A DNA stretch of 55,089 nucleotides from Nocardioides sp. (GCF_025964975.1 NZ_JAOPXV010000211.1:1-55089); one strand, 5' to 3'. Shown: positions 15,929 through 24,468, counted from the stretch's first letter. The notes: generated from the sequence alone by a model not told the origin. Made by a program: numbers and translations.

Positions 15929-16705
15929 ATGCGGCCCCGGTGGAAGACAGGTCCGGTCGAGATCGTGCTGGTGAGGCACGGACACAGCGTGGGCAACCTC
16001 GCGGACGCGCAGGCGCGAGAGCAGGGGGCCGAGCGCCTCGACCTCGACGCCCGCGACGCCGATGTCGAGCTGTCCGAGACGGGACAGGCGCAGGCGGACG
16101 CTGTGAAGGACTGGCTCGCCGGGGCCGACGACGACCGCGGGCCGACGGTCGTGCTCAGCTCCCCCTACCGGCGCGCGGCCGAGACGGCTCGACGCGTGGT
16201 CGCCGACTGCGGTCTGGTGCCGGTGCTGGACGAACGGCTGCGCGAACGCGACCTCGGTGTCTTCGACGGGCTGACCGGTCTCGGGATCAAGGCCCGCTAC
16301 CCCGAGGAGGCCGAGCGTCGACAGCACCTGGGCAAGTTCTACTACCAGCCGCCGTCCGGGGAGAGCTGGGCCGACGTCGTGCTGCGCGTGCGCAGCCTGC
16401 TGGACGACCTGCGCCACGGCTACGACCGCGAGAGGGTGTGGCTGTTCACCCACCAGGCCGTGATCAGTGCCTTCCGCTACGTGCTGGAGGACGTCTCGGA
16501 GCAGGAACTGCTCGAGATCGATCGCCAGACCCCCATCCCCAACGCCTCGTTCACGCGCTACTCGCGGGCAGAGACCGACCTGGTCTTCGAGCTCGACCAG
16601 TTCGCCGACACGACCGCGGTCGATCGCGCGGATGTCGAGGTCACCCGCGAGCCTCGTCACGACAGCACGCATGCCGCAAGCGGGGCCACGCAGGACGCGT
16701 CGTGA
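15929..16705 (+). CDS. Histidine phosphatase family protein
   Basis: 258 residues. The phosphoglycerate-mutase-like core starts with IVLVRHGHSVGN, where the RHG histidine is phosphorylated during catalysis. SSPYRRAAETARRV, the acid/base-containing RERDLGVFDGLT and the second histidine in VWLFTHQAV complete the family pattern. The likely role is a cytoplasmic phosphatase acting on a small phosphorylated metabolite; the substrate cannot be inferred. The C-terminal 30 residues are polar and look disordered. The stop overlaps the GTG start of the hydrate dehydratase gene (GTGA), so the two are translationally coupled. Confidence 0.9.
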   Translation: MRPRWKTGPVEIVLVRHGHSVGNLADAQAREQGAERLDLDARDADVELSETGQAQADAVKDWLAGADDDRGPTVVLSSPYRRAAETARRVVADCGLVPVLDERLRERDLGVFDGLTGLGIKARYPEEAERRQHLGKFYYQPPSGESWADVVLRVRSLLDDLRHGYDRERVWLFTHQAVISAFRYVLEDVSEQELLEIDRQTPIPNASFTRYSRAETDLVFELDQFADTTAVDRADVEVTREPRHDSTHAASGATQDAS

Positions 16706-17583
16706 GCGGGCAACCTGTCGTCGTGACGCCGGCAGTCCTGCGGGAGTGGCCGCTGCCGCAGGCGGGGTCCGGCAAGGAGTCACGCGGCCAGGTCCTCGTG
16801 CTGGGCGGCAGCCGCTCGACCCCGGGCGCCGCACTGCTCGCCGGCGAGTCCGCGCTGCGCGCGGGAGCCGGCAAGCTCGTCCTGGCCACAGTGGCCGACG
16901 TGGTGGCCAGCCTCGCCGTGGCCGTGCCGGAGGCAGCGGTGGTGGCGCTGCCGCGCGGGGAGGGTGACGACATCGCCGCTGACGCCGTCGACGACCTGCG
17001 CGACCGACTGGCGTCCGCCGACGTCGTGGTCGCCGGCCCGGGGCTCACCGACCCCGAGGCGGCCGAGCAGCTCATCAAGGCCGTCGTGCCACACCTCGAG
17101 TCGGTCCTGGTGCTCGACGCCCTGGGCTCCGCCTACGTGACCGAGCACCCCGAGGGCCTGCACCGCCTCGGTAGGCGGGTCGTGCTGACGGTCAACCCAA
17201 CCGAGCTGGCACGTACGGCGCACTGCCACCTCGACGAGGTCGAGACGGATCCGGTCGCGGTTGCCCTACGAGTGGCTGAGCGTTCCCGGGTCGTGGTGCT
17301 CTGCGGCGGCCCCGACAAGCACGTCGTCACCCCCGACGGCTCCGCCTGGACCATCGCCGGCGGCGGCCCCGGACTGGGCGTCTCCGGCTCCGGGGACACC
17401 CAGGCCGGCATCGTCGGCGGACTCCTCGCCCGTGGTGCCGACCCGGACCAGGCGGCCGTGTGGGGGGGCTACCTCCATGCCCGCGCCGGCGAGCGGCTCG
17501 CCTCGGAGGTGGGCACGGCCGGCTACCTCGCGCGCGAGATCCCGGCGCAGGTGCCCCAGGTGCTGGCCGAGCTCAGCGCCTGA
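16702..17583 (+). CDS. nnrD: ADP-dependent (S)-NAD(P)H-hydrate dehydratase
   Basis: 293 residues. It repairs damaged NAD(P)H hydrate back to NAD(P)H using ADP. The ribokinase-like fold motifs are visible: QVLVLGGSRSTPGAALLAGE near the N-terminus (the GGS..TPGA block), AGPGLTD in the middle, NPTELAR, and GSGDTQAGIVGGLLARG near the C-terminus with the catalytic aspartate. The usual fused or neighbouring epimerase domain (NnrE) is not present in this window. The GTG at 16702 overlaps the upstream stop and leaves a short lead of about 30 residues before the fold. It converges with the quinone dehydrogenase. Confidence 0.92.
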   Translation: MSGQPVVVTPAVLREWPLPQAGSGKESRGQVLVLGGSRSTPGAALLAGESALRAGAGKLVLATVADVVASLAVAVPEAAVVALPRGEGDDIAADAVDDLRDRLASADVVVAGPGLTDPEAAEQLIKAVVPHLESVLVLDALGSAYVTEHPEGLHRLGRRVVLTVNPTELARTAHCHLDEVETDPVAVALRVAERSRVVVLCGGPDKHVVTPDGSAWTIAGGGPGLGVSGSGDTQAGIVGGLLARGADPDQAAVWGGYLHARAGERLASEVGTAGYLAREIPAQVPQVLAELSA

Positions 17584-17598
17584 CCCCCGCTGGAGGAG

Positions 17599-18981
17599 TC
17601 AGGACTCGACGCGGTGCAGGCGCCGTGCGGCCTCGGCGATCGAGCCGCTCAGCGAGGGATAGACGGTAAAGGCCTGCGCGAGCTTGTCCGCCGTGAGGGA
17701 CTCGGCAACGGCCAGCGAGACCACGTGGATGAGCTCGGAGGCGCGCGGTCCAACGACGACTCCCCCGACGATGATGCCGGTCCCCGGACGGATGAAGAGC
17801 TTGACGAAGCCGTCGCGCACGCCCTGCATCTTGGCCCGGGCGTTGCCGGCCAGCGGCAGCATGACCACCTGGACCTCGATCTCGCCGGCGTCGACCGACT
17901 TCTGCGACCAGCCGACGGTGGCGATCTCGGGGGCGGTGAAGACGTTGGACGAGACCTTCTTCAGGTCGAGGGGAGCGACCGCGTCGCCGAGGAAGTGCCA
18001 CATGGCGATCCGCCCCTGCATGGCCGCCACCGAGGCCAGCATCAGGACGCCGGTGCAGTCGCCTGCGGCGTACACGCCACGGCACGAGGTGCGGGAGACG
18101 CGGTCGACCTTGATGAACCCGCCCTCGTCCGTCTCGACGCCGGTCTCCTCGAGGCCGAGGTCGGCGGTGTTGGGGACCGAGCCGAGCGCCAGGATGCAGT
18201 GCGACCCGGTGACCTCGCGACCGTCGGTCAGGCGCACGGTCACGACGTCGCCGTCGCGCGTCACCGACTGCATGCGCGACTGGGACAGGACCTCCATGCC
18301 GCGGCGAGTGGCCACCTCTTCAAGTACGGCGCTGGCGTCGGCGTCCTCCCCGGGGAGCACCCGGTCGCGCGAGCTGACCAGGGTGACCGGGATCCCGAGC
18401 GCGAGATAGGCGCTGGCGAACTCGGCGCCCGTCACGCCGGACCCGACCACGATCAGCTTCTCCGGCACCTCGGTGAGGTCGTAGACCTGCTCCCAGGTGA
18501 GGATCCGGTCGCCGTCGGGCATCGCACCGGGCAGGGTGCGGGGCGCGGCACCGGTCGCGACCAGGATCGCGTCGGCCTGGAGCGTCTCATCGCCCACGGT
18601 GACGGTGAGGTCGGGTCCGAGCCGACCCCGGCCCTTCACCACCCGCACACCGTCACGTTCGAGCCGGGCAGCGATGTCCGTGGACTGGTCGGTCGCCAGC
18701 TTCTTGACGCGGGCGTTGACCTTGGCGAGGTCGACGCGGATCGTCGTCGTCGCGTCGCCCTCGTCGTCGAAGAAGTCGATCCCCAGCTCCGCCGAATCGC
18801 TGACCTCGGTCATCAGCTCGGCCGTGGCGATCAACGTCTTGCTCGGGACGCAGTCGGTGAGGACCGCGGAGCCCCCGATGCCGTCGGTGTCGACGACCGT
18901 GACCTCAGCACCGAGCTGGGCCGCCACGTGGGCTGCTTCGTAGCCGCCGGGGCCGCCGCCAATGATCACCACTCGGTCCAT
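17599..18981 (-). CDS. lpdA: NAD(P)H-quinone dehydrogenase, LpdA type
   Basis: 460 residues of the pyridine nucleotide-disulfide oxidoreductase fold. FAD loop GGGPGGYEAAHVAAQLGAE at the N-terminus, NAD(P) loop VVGSGVTGAEFASAYLALG in the middle, second FAD block GVYAAGDCTG, C-terminal dimerisation domain. The redox motif is VLTDCVPSK: the first of the two cysteines of CxxxxC is replaced, and only one remains. M. tuberculosis LpdA (Rv3303c) has the same loss and works as an NAD(P)H:quinone reductase rather than a lipoamide dehydrogenase, so the same is inferred here. The C-terminal histidine motif of true lipoamide dehydrogenases (HPT) is also missing. The ATG at 18981 follows an AACAAT box by six bases. 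A true lipoamide dehydrogenase is encoded at 20820-22217. Confidence 0.9.
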   Translation of the reverse strand: MDRVVIIGGGPGGYEAAHVAAQLGAEVTVVDTDGIGGSAVLTDCVPSKTLIATAELMTEVSDSAELGIDFFDDEGDATTTIRVDLAKVNARVKKLATDQSTDIAARLERDGVRVVKGRGRLGPDLTVTVGDETLQADAILVATGAAPRTLPGAMPDGDRILTWEQVYDLTEVPEKLIVVGSGVTGAEFASAYLALGIPVTLVSSRDRVLPGEDADASAVLEEVATRRGMEVLSQSRMQSVTRDGDVVTVRLTDGREVTGSHCILALGSVPNTADLGLEETGVETDEGGFIKVDRVSRTSCRGVYAAGDCTGVLMLASVAAMQGRIAMWHFLGDAVAPLDLKKVSSNVFTAPEIATVGWSQKSVDAGEIEVQVVMLPLAGNARAKMQGVRDGFVKLFIRPGTGIIVGGVVVGPRASELIHVVSLAVAESLTADKLAQAFTVYPSLSGSIAEAARRLHRVES

Positions 18982-18987
18982 GGGGCC

Positions 18988-18993
18988 ATTGTT
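18988..18993 (-). promoter_or_regulatory. -10 box AACAAT, leaderless lpdA
   Basis: Minus-strand AACAAT lies six bases before the ATG at 18981, supporting that start over an upstream alternative at 19029. Confidence 0.4.
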
Positions 18994-19067
18994 GCAGCGG
19001 GTCGGGGTGGTGGGCCGAGCGGCCGTCAAGGCGGAACTTTCCGCATGAGTTCCCGGCGCTCCGCCCC

Positions 19068-19073
19068 TAGCCT
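19068..19073 (+). promoter_or_regulatory. -10 box TAGCCT before the WXG100 pseudogene
   Basis: TAGCCT lies six bases before the ATG at 19080. The promoter form is intact although the gene behind it is broken. Confidence 0.45.
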
Positions 19074-19079
19074 TGCCGC

Positions 19080-19630
19080 ATGACGATGGTGGGTGCCGAC
19101 ACAGGGCGGCTGGCAGATCTCGCAGCCGAGTTCGGGGATGCCGCCGACGAGCTGGACGAGCTCGCCCGACGCCTCGCCGGCTCGATCGAGCGGACCGACT
19201 CCGGGCAGGGACCGAGCGCCGACCGGTGCAAGGAGCAGTGGAGCGGACCGGCGCAGAGCCAGATGACCAAGGTCGCCGACGAGCTGAAGACCGCTGGCCG
19301 GCACCTGCGCATCAACGCCTGGCCCAGGACATCGCCAGTGGCGACACCTTCCTCTACTCCGTGCTCCGAGGGATCCACGACACCGCGGTGAGGGGCTGGG
19401 GCCTCAAGACAGCCTGGTCGACGGGCAAACGGATGTGGAACCTGTCCAAGTTCTTCCGTGCGCTGGCACGACCGGCCAAGGGGTTTGCGCGGCACTCGCC
19501 CGCGCCGAGGGGTTGATCGCCGCCGCAAAGACGTTCATCCACGGCAGATGGGCAGGGCGATGCGATCGACGAATCGAAGGACCGGGCTGGTGCCTGGTTC
19601 GCCGCCGTCGATGTGACCAGCGGTCCGTGA
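19080..19630 (+). pseudogene. Frameshifted WXG100-domain effector-like gene
   Basis: The first 80 residues from the ATG at 19080 form a WXG100-like helical hairpin (LADLAAEFGDAADELDELA, then WSG at the turn, then ADELKTAGRHLRINA). Near 19320 the sense jumps to another frame, which reads LAQDIASGDTFLYSVLRGI and WSTGKRMWNLSKFFRALARP and stops at 19516. Near 19495 a third frame continues with ALARAEGLIAAAKTFIHG, and from 19556 the second frame resumes with GDAIDESKDRAGAWFAAV to a stop at 19628-19630. At least three indels therefore separate plausible coding pieces. The intact parent would be a WXG100-led type VII secretion substrate with a C-terminal extension. The decay is read from frame changes only. 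The remaining 19631-19764 holds no supported gene. Confidence 0.6.
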
Positions 19631-19764
19631 GCCACCCGCCGGCGACATTGGCCGCCCGCCCGATGGCATCGGAGTTGTCATAGGCGTAGTTGCCGGGACG
19701 ACGCCACGCGGGCCGCCAAGGCCTAGGCCCACACCATGCTCGCAACCCCCTCAGGAGCCACCCG

Positions 19765-20553
19765 ATGACTGCCACGATCAGCGCCCCTCCCCTCGAGGAC
19801 GTCGCGCCTCGGCTGCGGCCGGTCGAGGTGTTCACCGACGAGGAGCTGTCCCTGCTGACCTACGGTCCCGGGGCCGTGGTGACGCCGTACTTCTCGACCT
19901 TGGCGTCGAAGGGCATCGAGATCGCCCAACGGTCGGCGTACCGGGGCCTCGTCGCCCGCGGCATCGTCGACCCGGAGGCGGACCCTGGCCCGGGTCCCGT
20001 CCGGCTGAAGCTGCGTGAGGACATCCTGACCCTGGTGACCCTTCGTCAAGCCGCAACCTGCCTGGTCGCCGTGGCGCGCACCCTCGTGGACGCGCAGGAC
20101 TTCTGGTACGCCCATGTTGTCGACGAGCTGGTCGTGCTCGAGGAAGTGACGGTGGACGGGTTGCACCGCTTCGCCCTCGGCTTCACCCGTGACCTGCCGG
20201 CGCTGCTCGTCGGCGCAGCGCTCCACGCCGACGCCACCGACGGCACGGGAGAGACGGTGTCCATCGACGCAATGTCCGAGCAGGAGGCCCCCGCACAGCT
20301 GCTGGAGGTCCTGGGACAGGCACACCTGCGTGCCGACGTCGTCGTCATCTCCGCAGCCGAGGACAACGAAGCAGGCACTCGGGCCAGGACCGTGAGCCGG
20401 CCGGAGCTCATCGGAGTGTTCTCCGGCCCGGATGGCTGCTGGTCGGTCACCTCCGCTCCCGGATCGGGAGCCGTGGCCATTCCCGAGAGGGTCGAGGGCC
20501 TCCGCCTCCGGATCCGGAGCCTGGCTGATCAGGCGACGGGAACCGACTCATGA
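19765..20553 (+). CDS. Uncharacterised protein, possibly EspG-like secretion chaperone
   Basis: 262 residues with no signal peptide, membrane segment or catalytic motif. The layout (an N-terminal segment with SAYRGLVARGIVDPEA, a hydrophobic middle, and an end with GVFSGPDGCWSVTSAP then IPERVEGLRLRIRSLADQ) recalls EspG-type chaperones of ESX systems, which bind the tips of secreted helical pairs. This resemblance is weak and from memory of the fold. A CAGGAG site (19752-19757) precedes the ATG. The stop overlaps the start of a WXG100 gene (ATGA), so both belong to one operon, and a decayed WXG100 effector lies just upstream. Together they look like the accessory part of a type VII secretion locus. 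No ESX core gene is in the window. Confidence 0.6.
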   Translation: MTATISAPPLEDVAPRLRPVEVFTDEELSLLTYGPGAVVTPYFSTLASKGIEIAQRSAYRGLVARGIVDPEADPGPGPVRLKLREDILTLVTLRQAATCLVAVARTLVDAQDFWYAHVVDELVVLEEVTVDGLHRFALGFTRDLPALLVGAALHADATDGTGETVSIDAMSEQEAPAQLLEVLGQAHLRADVVVISAAEDNEAGTRARTVSRPELIGVFSGPDGCWSVTSAPGSGAVAIPERVEGLRLRIRSLADQATGTDS

Positions 20554-20813
20554 GCTGGCGCGGCATGGACATGGCCGTGGTCGCCGTACTCGGGGCGGAC
20601 CTCCAGGATGCGGGCGCGCGGGTGCACGAGCTCAGTGCCCGGCTCGAGGCGCAGCTCGCCGACACCGACTGGATCGGGAACGACGCGACCCGCTTCCGCT
20701 CCGACTGGGAGGGCCGGCTGCGGCCGGCCCTCGAGAACGCCCAGGAAGCGCTGGCCACCGCCGCCGGGATCGCCAGCGAGCACGTCAAGAACCAGGGCGC
20801 CGCGAGCGGCTGA
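20550..20813 (+). CDS. WXG100-family protein
   Basis: 87 residues, two helices joined by a turn with the WEG motif (SDWEGRLRPALENAQ), preceded by the common GNDATRF segment. WXG100 proteins such as EsxA/EsxB are secreted as helical pairs by type VII systems without cleavage of a signal peptide. The C-terminal export motif YxxxD/E is not seen, so export may need a partner. The start overlaps the stop of the 262-residue gene by four bases. It converges with lpd with 6 bases between. Confidence 0.8.
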   Translation: MSWRGMDMAVVAVLGADLQDAGARVHELSARLEAQLADTDWIGNDATRFRSDWEGRLRPALENAQEALATAAGIASEHVKNQGAASG

Positions 20814-20819
20814 GCCGGA

Positions 20820-22217
20820 TCAGAGGTGGATCATGTGGCCGGAGATGCCGTGGATGGCTTCCTTGACGGCCTCGCCGAGGGTCGGGTGGGCAAAGACGTT
20901 GCGGCCCACCTCGTCGGCGGTGAGGTCCCACATCTGGGCCAGCGTCAGCGCCGGCAGCAGCTCAGTGACGCTGGGCCCGATCATGTGGACGCCGATGATC
21001 TCGTTGTACTCCGCGTCGGCGACGACCTTGACGAAGCCGATGGCCTCCCCGAGGCCCTTGGCCTTGCCGTTGGCCGAGAACGGGAAGGCGGCCGTCTTGA
21101 CGTCGTAGCCCTTCTCCTTCGCCTGCGCCTCGCTGTAGCCGAACGAGCCGATCTGCGGGTTGCAGTAGGTCGCTCGCGGGACCATGTCGTAGTTGACGGG
21201 CATCGTCTCGGCGCCGCTGATGGTCTCGGCCGCGACCATCGCCATCGCGTCGGCGACGTGGGCGAGCATGAGCTTGCCGGTGCAGTCACCGATAGCGTAG
21301 ACGTTCGGGACGTTGGTACGGCAGTAGTCATCGATCTCGATCGCGCCGCGCTCGCTGACGTCGACGCCGGTGTTCTCCAGGCCGTAGCCCTCGACGCGGG
21401 GCGCGAAGCCGAACGCGCTGAGCATCTTGTCGGCCTCGAGGACCTGCTTCTCGCCCTCGCCGGAGGCGGGGCTGACGGTGACCTTGACCCCGGAGCCGGT
21501 GTCCTCGACGTTCTCGACCTTGGTCGACAACATCACCTTGACACCGAGCTTCTTGTAGTGCTTGAGCAGCTCCTTGGAGATGTCGGCGTCCTCGGTGGGA
21601 ACCATCCGGTCGAGGAACTCCACGATGGTGACGTCGACGCCGAAGTTGGCCATGACGTAGGCGAACTCGACACCGATCGCCCCGGAACCGCCGATGATGA
21701 TCGAGCCGGGCAGCTCGGAGTCGAGGATCTGCTCCTCGTAGGTCACCACGTTGTCGCTGACCTTCATGCCCGGCAGCATCCGCACGGTGGCGCCGGCGGC
21801 GATGATCAGGTTGTCGAAGGTGTAGGACGTCTTCTCGCCGTCCTTCTCCACGTCGATCCCGGTCGGACCGGTCAGCGTGCCCCACCCGTTGATCTCGGTG
21901 ATCTTGTTCTTCTTCATCAGGTAGTGGACGCCCTTGACGATGTCGGCGCTCACCTGCCGCGACCGCGCATGCGTGGGGCCGAAGGACATCGTGGCGTCGC
22001 CCTCGATGCCGAACTTCTCCTTCTCGTGCACGAGCGTGTGCGCGAGCTCGGCGTTCCGCAGCAGCGCCTTGGAAGGGATGCAGCCGACGTTGAGGCAGAC
22101 ACCGCCCCAGTACTTCTCCTCCACGACGGCGACCTTCTGGCCGAGCTGGGAGGCACGAATGGCAGCGACGTAGCCGCCGGGGCCGGCGCCGAGGACGAGG
22201 GTGTCGAAGTGGGTCAC
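20820..22217 (-). CDS. lpd: Dihydrolipoyl dehydrogenase (E3)
   Basis: 465 residues. It reoxidises the dihydrolipoyl groups of 2-oxoacid dehydrogenase complexes and the glycine cleavage system, giving NADH. FAD loop [19 protein letters not shown], intact redox disulfide [16 protein letters not shown] (both cysteines), NAD loop [20 protein letters not shown], second FAD block VYAIGDCTG, and the C-terminal catalytic [11 protein letters not shown]. All key residues are present, in contrast to the LpdA protein at 17599-18981. The GTG start at 22217 follows a minus-strand TAATCT box by six bases, so the message is leaderless. No E1 or E2 gene is near, as is usual for an E3 shared between complexes. 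Confidence 0.96.
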   Translation of the reverse strand: MTHFDTLVLGAGPGGYVAAIRASQLGQKVAVVEEKYWGGVCLNVGCIPSKALLRNAELAHTLVHEKEKFGIEGDATMSFGPTHARSRQVSADIVKGVHYLMKKNKITEINGWGTLTGPTGIDVEKDGEKTSYTFDNLIIAAGATVRMLPGMKVSDNVVTYEEQILDSELPGSIIIGGSGAIGVEFAYVMANFGVDVTIVEFLDRMVPTEDADISKELLKHYKKLGVKVMLSTKVENVEDTGSGVKVTVSPASGEGEKQVLEADKMLSAFGFAPRVEGYGLENTGVDVSERGAIEIDDYCRTNVPNVYAIGDCTGKLMLAHVADAMAMVAAETISGAETMPVNYDMVPRATYCNPQIGSFGYSEAQAKEKGYDVKTAAFPFSANGKAKGLGEAIGFVKVVADAEYNEIIGVHMIGPSVTELLPALTLAQMWDLTADEVGRNVFAHPTLGEAVKEAIHGISGHMIHL

Positions 22218-22223
22218 GGGACC

Positions 22224-22229
22224 AGATTA
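22224..22229 (-). promoter_or_regulatory. -10 box TAATCT, leaderless lpd
   Basis: Minus-strand TAATCT lies six bases before the GTG at 22217. Confidence 0.55.
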
Positions 22230-22248
22230 GCGGCTGGCACGAGTCCCC

Positions 22249-22254
22249 TACGAT
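22249..22254 (+). promoter_or_regulatory. -10 box TACGAT, leaderless SRPBCC gene
   Basis: TACGAT lies seven bases before the GTG at 22262, in a 44-base divergent spacer shared with lpd. Confidence 0.45.
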
Positions 22255-22261
22255 CGCCCGG

Positions 22262-22726
22262 GTGAGGACTCTGAGGTTCGCCTCCACCGTGGCGGCGCCG
22301 CCTGCCGAGGTGTGGTCGAGGGTGGTGACCCCAGAGGGGATCAACCACGAGCTCGGACCCGTGGTGCGCATGCGTATGCCGAGGCGCTGGCGGGGTTCCT
22401 CGATCGAGGACCTGTCGCTGGACGAGTCCCTGGGGTGGGCCTGGCTCCTGCTGTTCGGCGTCCTGCCGTTCGATGCTGATCGGCTCCGCCTCACCGAGGT
22501 CGTGCCCGGCCGCCTGTTCCAGGAGAGATCGACGCTGCTCAGCGCCCGGCGCTGGGACCACCGACGCGAGGTCGTGGCGTCCTCGGCAGGCACGCGCGTG
22601 AGCGACGTGCTCGAGGTCGAGGGACGTCCGCTGACTCCGACCTTCGTGGTCGCCCTGGTCGCCACCACCCTGTTCCGTCATCGACACCGACGGCTGCGGG
22701 CGCACTTCGGCGTCGTGGCTGGGTAG
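22262..22726 (+). CDS. SRPBCC (START-like) superfamily protein
   Basis: 154 residues. The opening FASTVAAPPAEVWSRVVTPEG, with a strand followed by an AEVW helix, is the usual start of the helix-grip fold. Further strands and the long C-terminal helix with RHRHRRLRAHF are consistent with polyketide cyclase/START-like proteins that bind hydrophobic ligands. No catalytic residues can be assigned. The GTG at 22262 sits seven bases after a TACGAT box. Its TAG stop is embedded in the -10 box of the next gene. Confidence 0.65.
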   Translation: MRTLRFASTVAAPPAEVWSRVVTPEGINHELGPVVRMRMPRRWRGSSIEDLSLDESLGWAWLLLFGVLPFDADRLRLTEVVPGRLFQERSTLLSARRWDHRREVVASSAGTRVSDVLEVEGRPLTPTFVVALVATTLFRHRHRRLRAHFGVVAG

Positions 22727-22729
22727 CCT
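22724..22729 (+). promoter_or_regulatory. -10 box TAGCCT of the cyclotransferase gene, overlapping a stop codon
   Basis: TAGCCT lies seven bases before the GTG at 22737. Its first three bases are the stop codon of the SRPBCC gene. Confidence 0.45.
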
Positions 22730-22736
22730 GCTGCCC

Positions 22737-23189
22737 GTGACGCTCTACGCCGCCTACGGGACGAACATGGACCCAGCACGCATGGGCGAGCGCTGCCCCC
22801 ACTCGCCCCTGCGCTCCACCGGCTGGGTGCCGGGGTGGCGGCTGACCTTCGGCGGGGAGGAGCACGGCTGGGACGGAGCCCTCGCGACGATCGTCGAGGA
22901 CCACTTCGAGCAGGTGTATGTCGCGATCTACGACGTGACTCCCGAAGACGAGACCGAGCTCGACCGCTGGGAGTCGGCCGACACCGGCCTCTACCGCAAG
23001 ACCAGGGTGCGAGTGTCGACCATGTCCGGGGAGATGGTGGCGTGGGCCTACGTGCTGGACGCCTTCGAGGGTGGCGTGCCGAGCGCGCACTACCTCGGCG
23101 TGCTGGCCGACGCCGCCGAGGCGGCCTCGGCGCCCGAGGACTACGTCGCGAACCTGCGCCGGCGCGACTGCCGATCCACTGGCTTGTAG
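22737..23189 (+). CDS. Gamma-glutamylcyclotransferase-like protein
   Basis: 150 residues. The start LYAAYGTNMDPARMGERCP carries the YGxN substrate-binding motif of the GGCT/AIG2 fold. A glutamate that could act as the catalytic acid/base is present around VTPEDETELDRWE, followed by YRKTRVRV and the AWAYVLD strand typical of the family. Such enzymes release 5-oxoproline from gamma-glutamyl peptides or amines. The true substrate here is not known. Likely leaderless from the TAGCCT box above. Confidence 0.85.
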   Translation: MTLYAAYGTNMDPARMGERCPHSPLRSTGWVPGWRLTFGGEEHGWDGALATIVEDHFEQVYVAIYDVTPEDETELDRWESADTGLYRKTRVRVSTMSGEMVAWAYVLDAFEGGVPSAHYLGVLADAAEAASAPEDYVANLRRRDCRSTGL

Positions 23190-23212
23190 CTGTCGCACCG
23201 AGGATCAGGCCC

Positions 23213-23865
23213 TCAGCAGCAGACCCTATCCTCCACCCTGCCTCCGCGGCAGCGGTCCAGACCGAGGCCGCCGAACAGGATGTCCTGACCGCGCCCACCG
23301 ACGAGGGAGTCTCGACCCGAATCGCCGAACAGGGTGTCGCCGGCGACGGTCGCGGAGGCGGTCGTCTGCAGGCACGGACTGATCGGGTTGCTGTCGACGG
23401 TGGGGGCCCTGGACACGCCGAGGATGAAGTCGATCAGGCAGCTGGCGGCGGGAGACCCCGACGGACCACCGAGCACGATCGGCTGCGACGGCGTGAGCCG
23501 GTAACGCCCGGCAACCGGGTCGATGAGGCTGATGGTGAAGAGGACGCCGGCGCATGCAGTGCCGACACGCCCCCCTGCAGTGTTGGAGATTGCGAAGACG
23601 CCCGCGTCCGGGGTCTGGCACGGGCCTTGCTGACGAGCGACGCGCAGGACGGAAGCAGGGTCAGAGACGTCAGCATGACCAACTCCCCCGCACTGGACTG
23701 GTTGGCCACCTGGATCATGGCCGGCAGGTCCGCCTGGCCCACTCGGGTCGTCGAGGGAAACGAGACGCTGACGCTCATCGCAGCCGCGGCGTGGGCAGGA
23801 GCGGCCGGCAGGACGACTGCAGCGACGAGCGGACCCAGCACCAACTTGATCACGCGACGCAACAT
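23213..23865 (-). pseudogene. Frameshifted secreted protein with RTX-like C-terminal repeats
   Basis: Reading leftward from the ATG at 23865, a GGGGAG site stands 7 bases upstream and a clean signal peptide ends near PAAPAHA. The frame goes on with VSFPSTTRVGQADLPAMIQV to LLPSCAS. Near 23640 the sense moves to a second frame, which reads QQGPCQTPDAGVFAISN, GTACAGVLFTISLID and CLIDFILGVSRAPTVDSN and stops at 23213. One missing base explains the switch. The end has four RTX-like nonapeptides (FGDSGRDSL, VGGRGQDIL, FGGLGLDRC, GGRVEDRV), normally calcium-binding. The domain order (adhesin-like secreted module, then RTX) suggests a cell-surface or released protein. It is either a true pseudogene or a one-base sequence error. 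Confidence 0.65.
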
Positions 23866-23973
23866 GCAAGGACTCCCCGGGACACGACACCGGAAGACGC
23901 CGGTCGCCGCCTCAGTGAACCGGATCAGGTTGGCACGTTTCGCCTGCGCTGTCTGGCTCCGAGGAAGGTCGGG

Positions 23974-24468
23974 TCAGACCCCGCGTCCCCGGAAGGCCGC
24001 GAGCCCGACGTCGACGATGCCGGCTCGCGGCAGGTCAGGCACCGACGCGATCGGGACCCACTGGGCGTAGTCGGTGGACCCGTTGACCTCCAGGGTCCCC
24101 AGCGATCCACCGACGACCCGCGCGCTGAAAAGGATCCGCAGCGACCGCTGCCAACGGCCGGTGTCGATGACCCGCTCACCAGGGCTCACGACGTGCGAGT
24201 CGACCCCGAGCAGGCCGGTCAGCTCCACGTCGAAGCCGGTCTCCTCCCGCGCCTCGCGGATCGCACCCTGCTCGGCCGTCTCGGGCAGGTCCACCCCGCC
24301 ACCGGGCAGCGACCAGCCCGGCTCGCCGTGCCCTTCGCCGTTCCACCACGACAACAGGACCCGGTCCTGGGCATGTTCGGTGTCCACGATCACGGCGTAC
24401 GCCGCCAGCCGCGTGTCGTACTCGTGGAACTCGAGGTCCGTGGGGATCGATTCGTCGCTGTGCGGCAT
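23974..24468 (-). CDS. NUDIX hydrolase
   Basis: 164 residues from the ATG at 24468. A GTG two codons further out is possible, but AGG eight bases before the ATG favours the latter. The NUDIX box is complete: it begins at the glycine of [11 protein letters not shown] and ends [10 protein letters not shown], matching Gx5Ex7REUxEExGU, with the metal-binding glutamates. The family hydrolyses nucleoside diphosphates linked to another group. The substrate is not known. It lies next to punA on the opposite strand, which fits nucleotide housekeeping but is not evidence of a shared pathway. Confidence 0.9.
   Translation of the reverse strand: MPHSDESIPTDLEFHEYDTRLAAYAVIVDTEHAQDRVLLSWWNGEGHGEPGWSLPGGGVDLPETAEQGAIREAREETGFDVELTGLLGVDSHVVSPGERVIDTGRWQRSLRILFSARVVGGSLGTLEVNGSTDYAQWVPIASVPDLPRAGIVDVGLAAFRGRGV

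Noticed and set aside
19404..19835. Minus-strand open frame of 143 codons across the decayed effector region
   Set aside because: Only a short stretch (NYAYDNSDAIGRAANVAGG) looks protein-like. The rest is Arg-rich and overlaps the start of the 262-residue gene, so no gene is called; the stretch is noted with the pseudogene.
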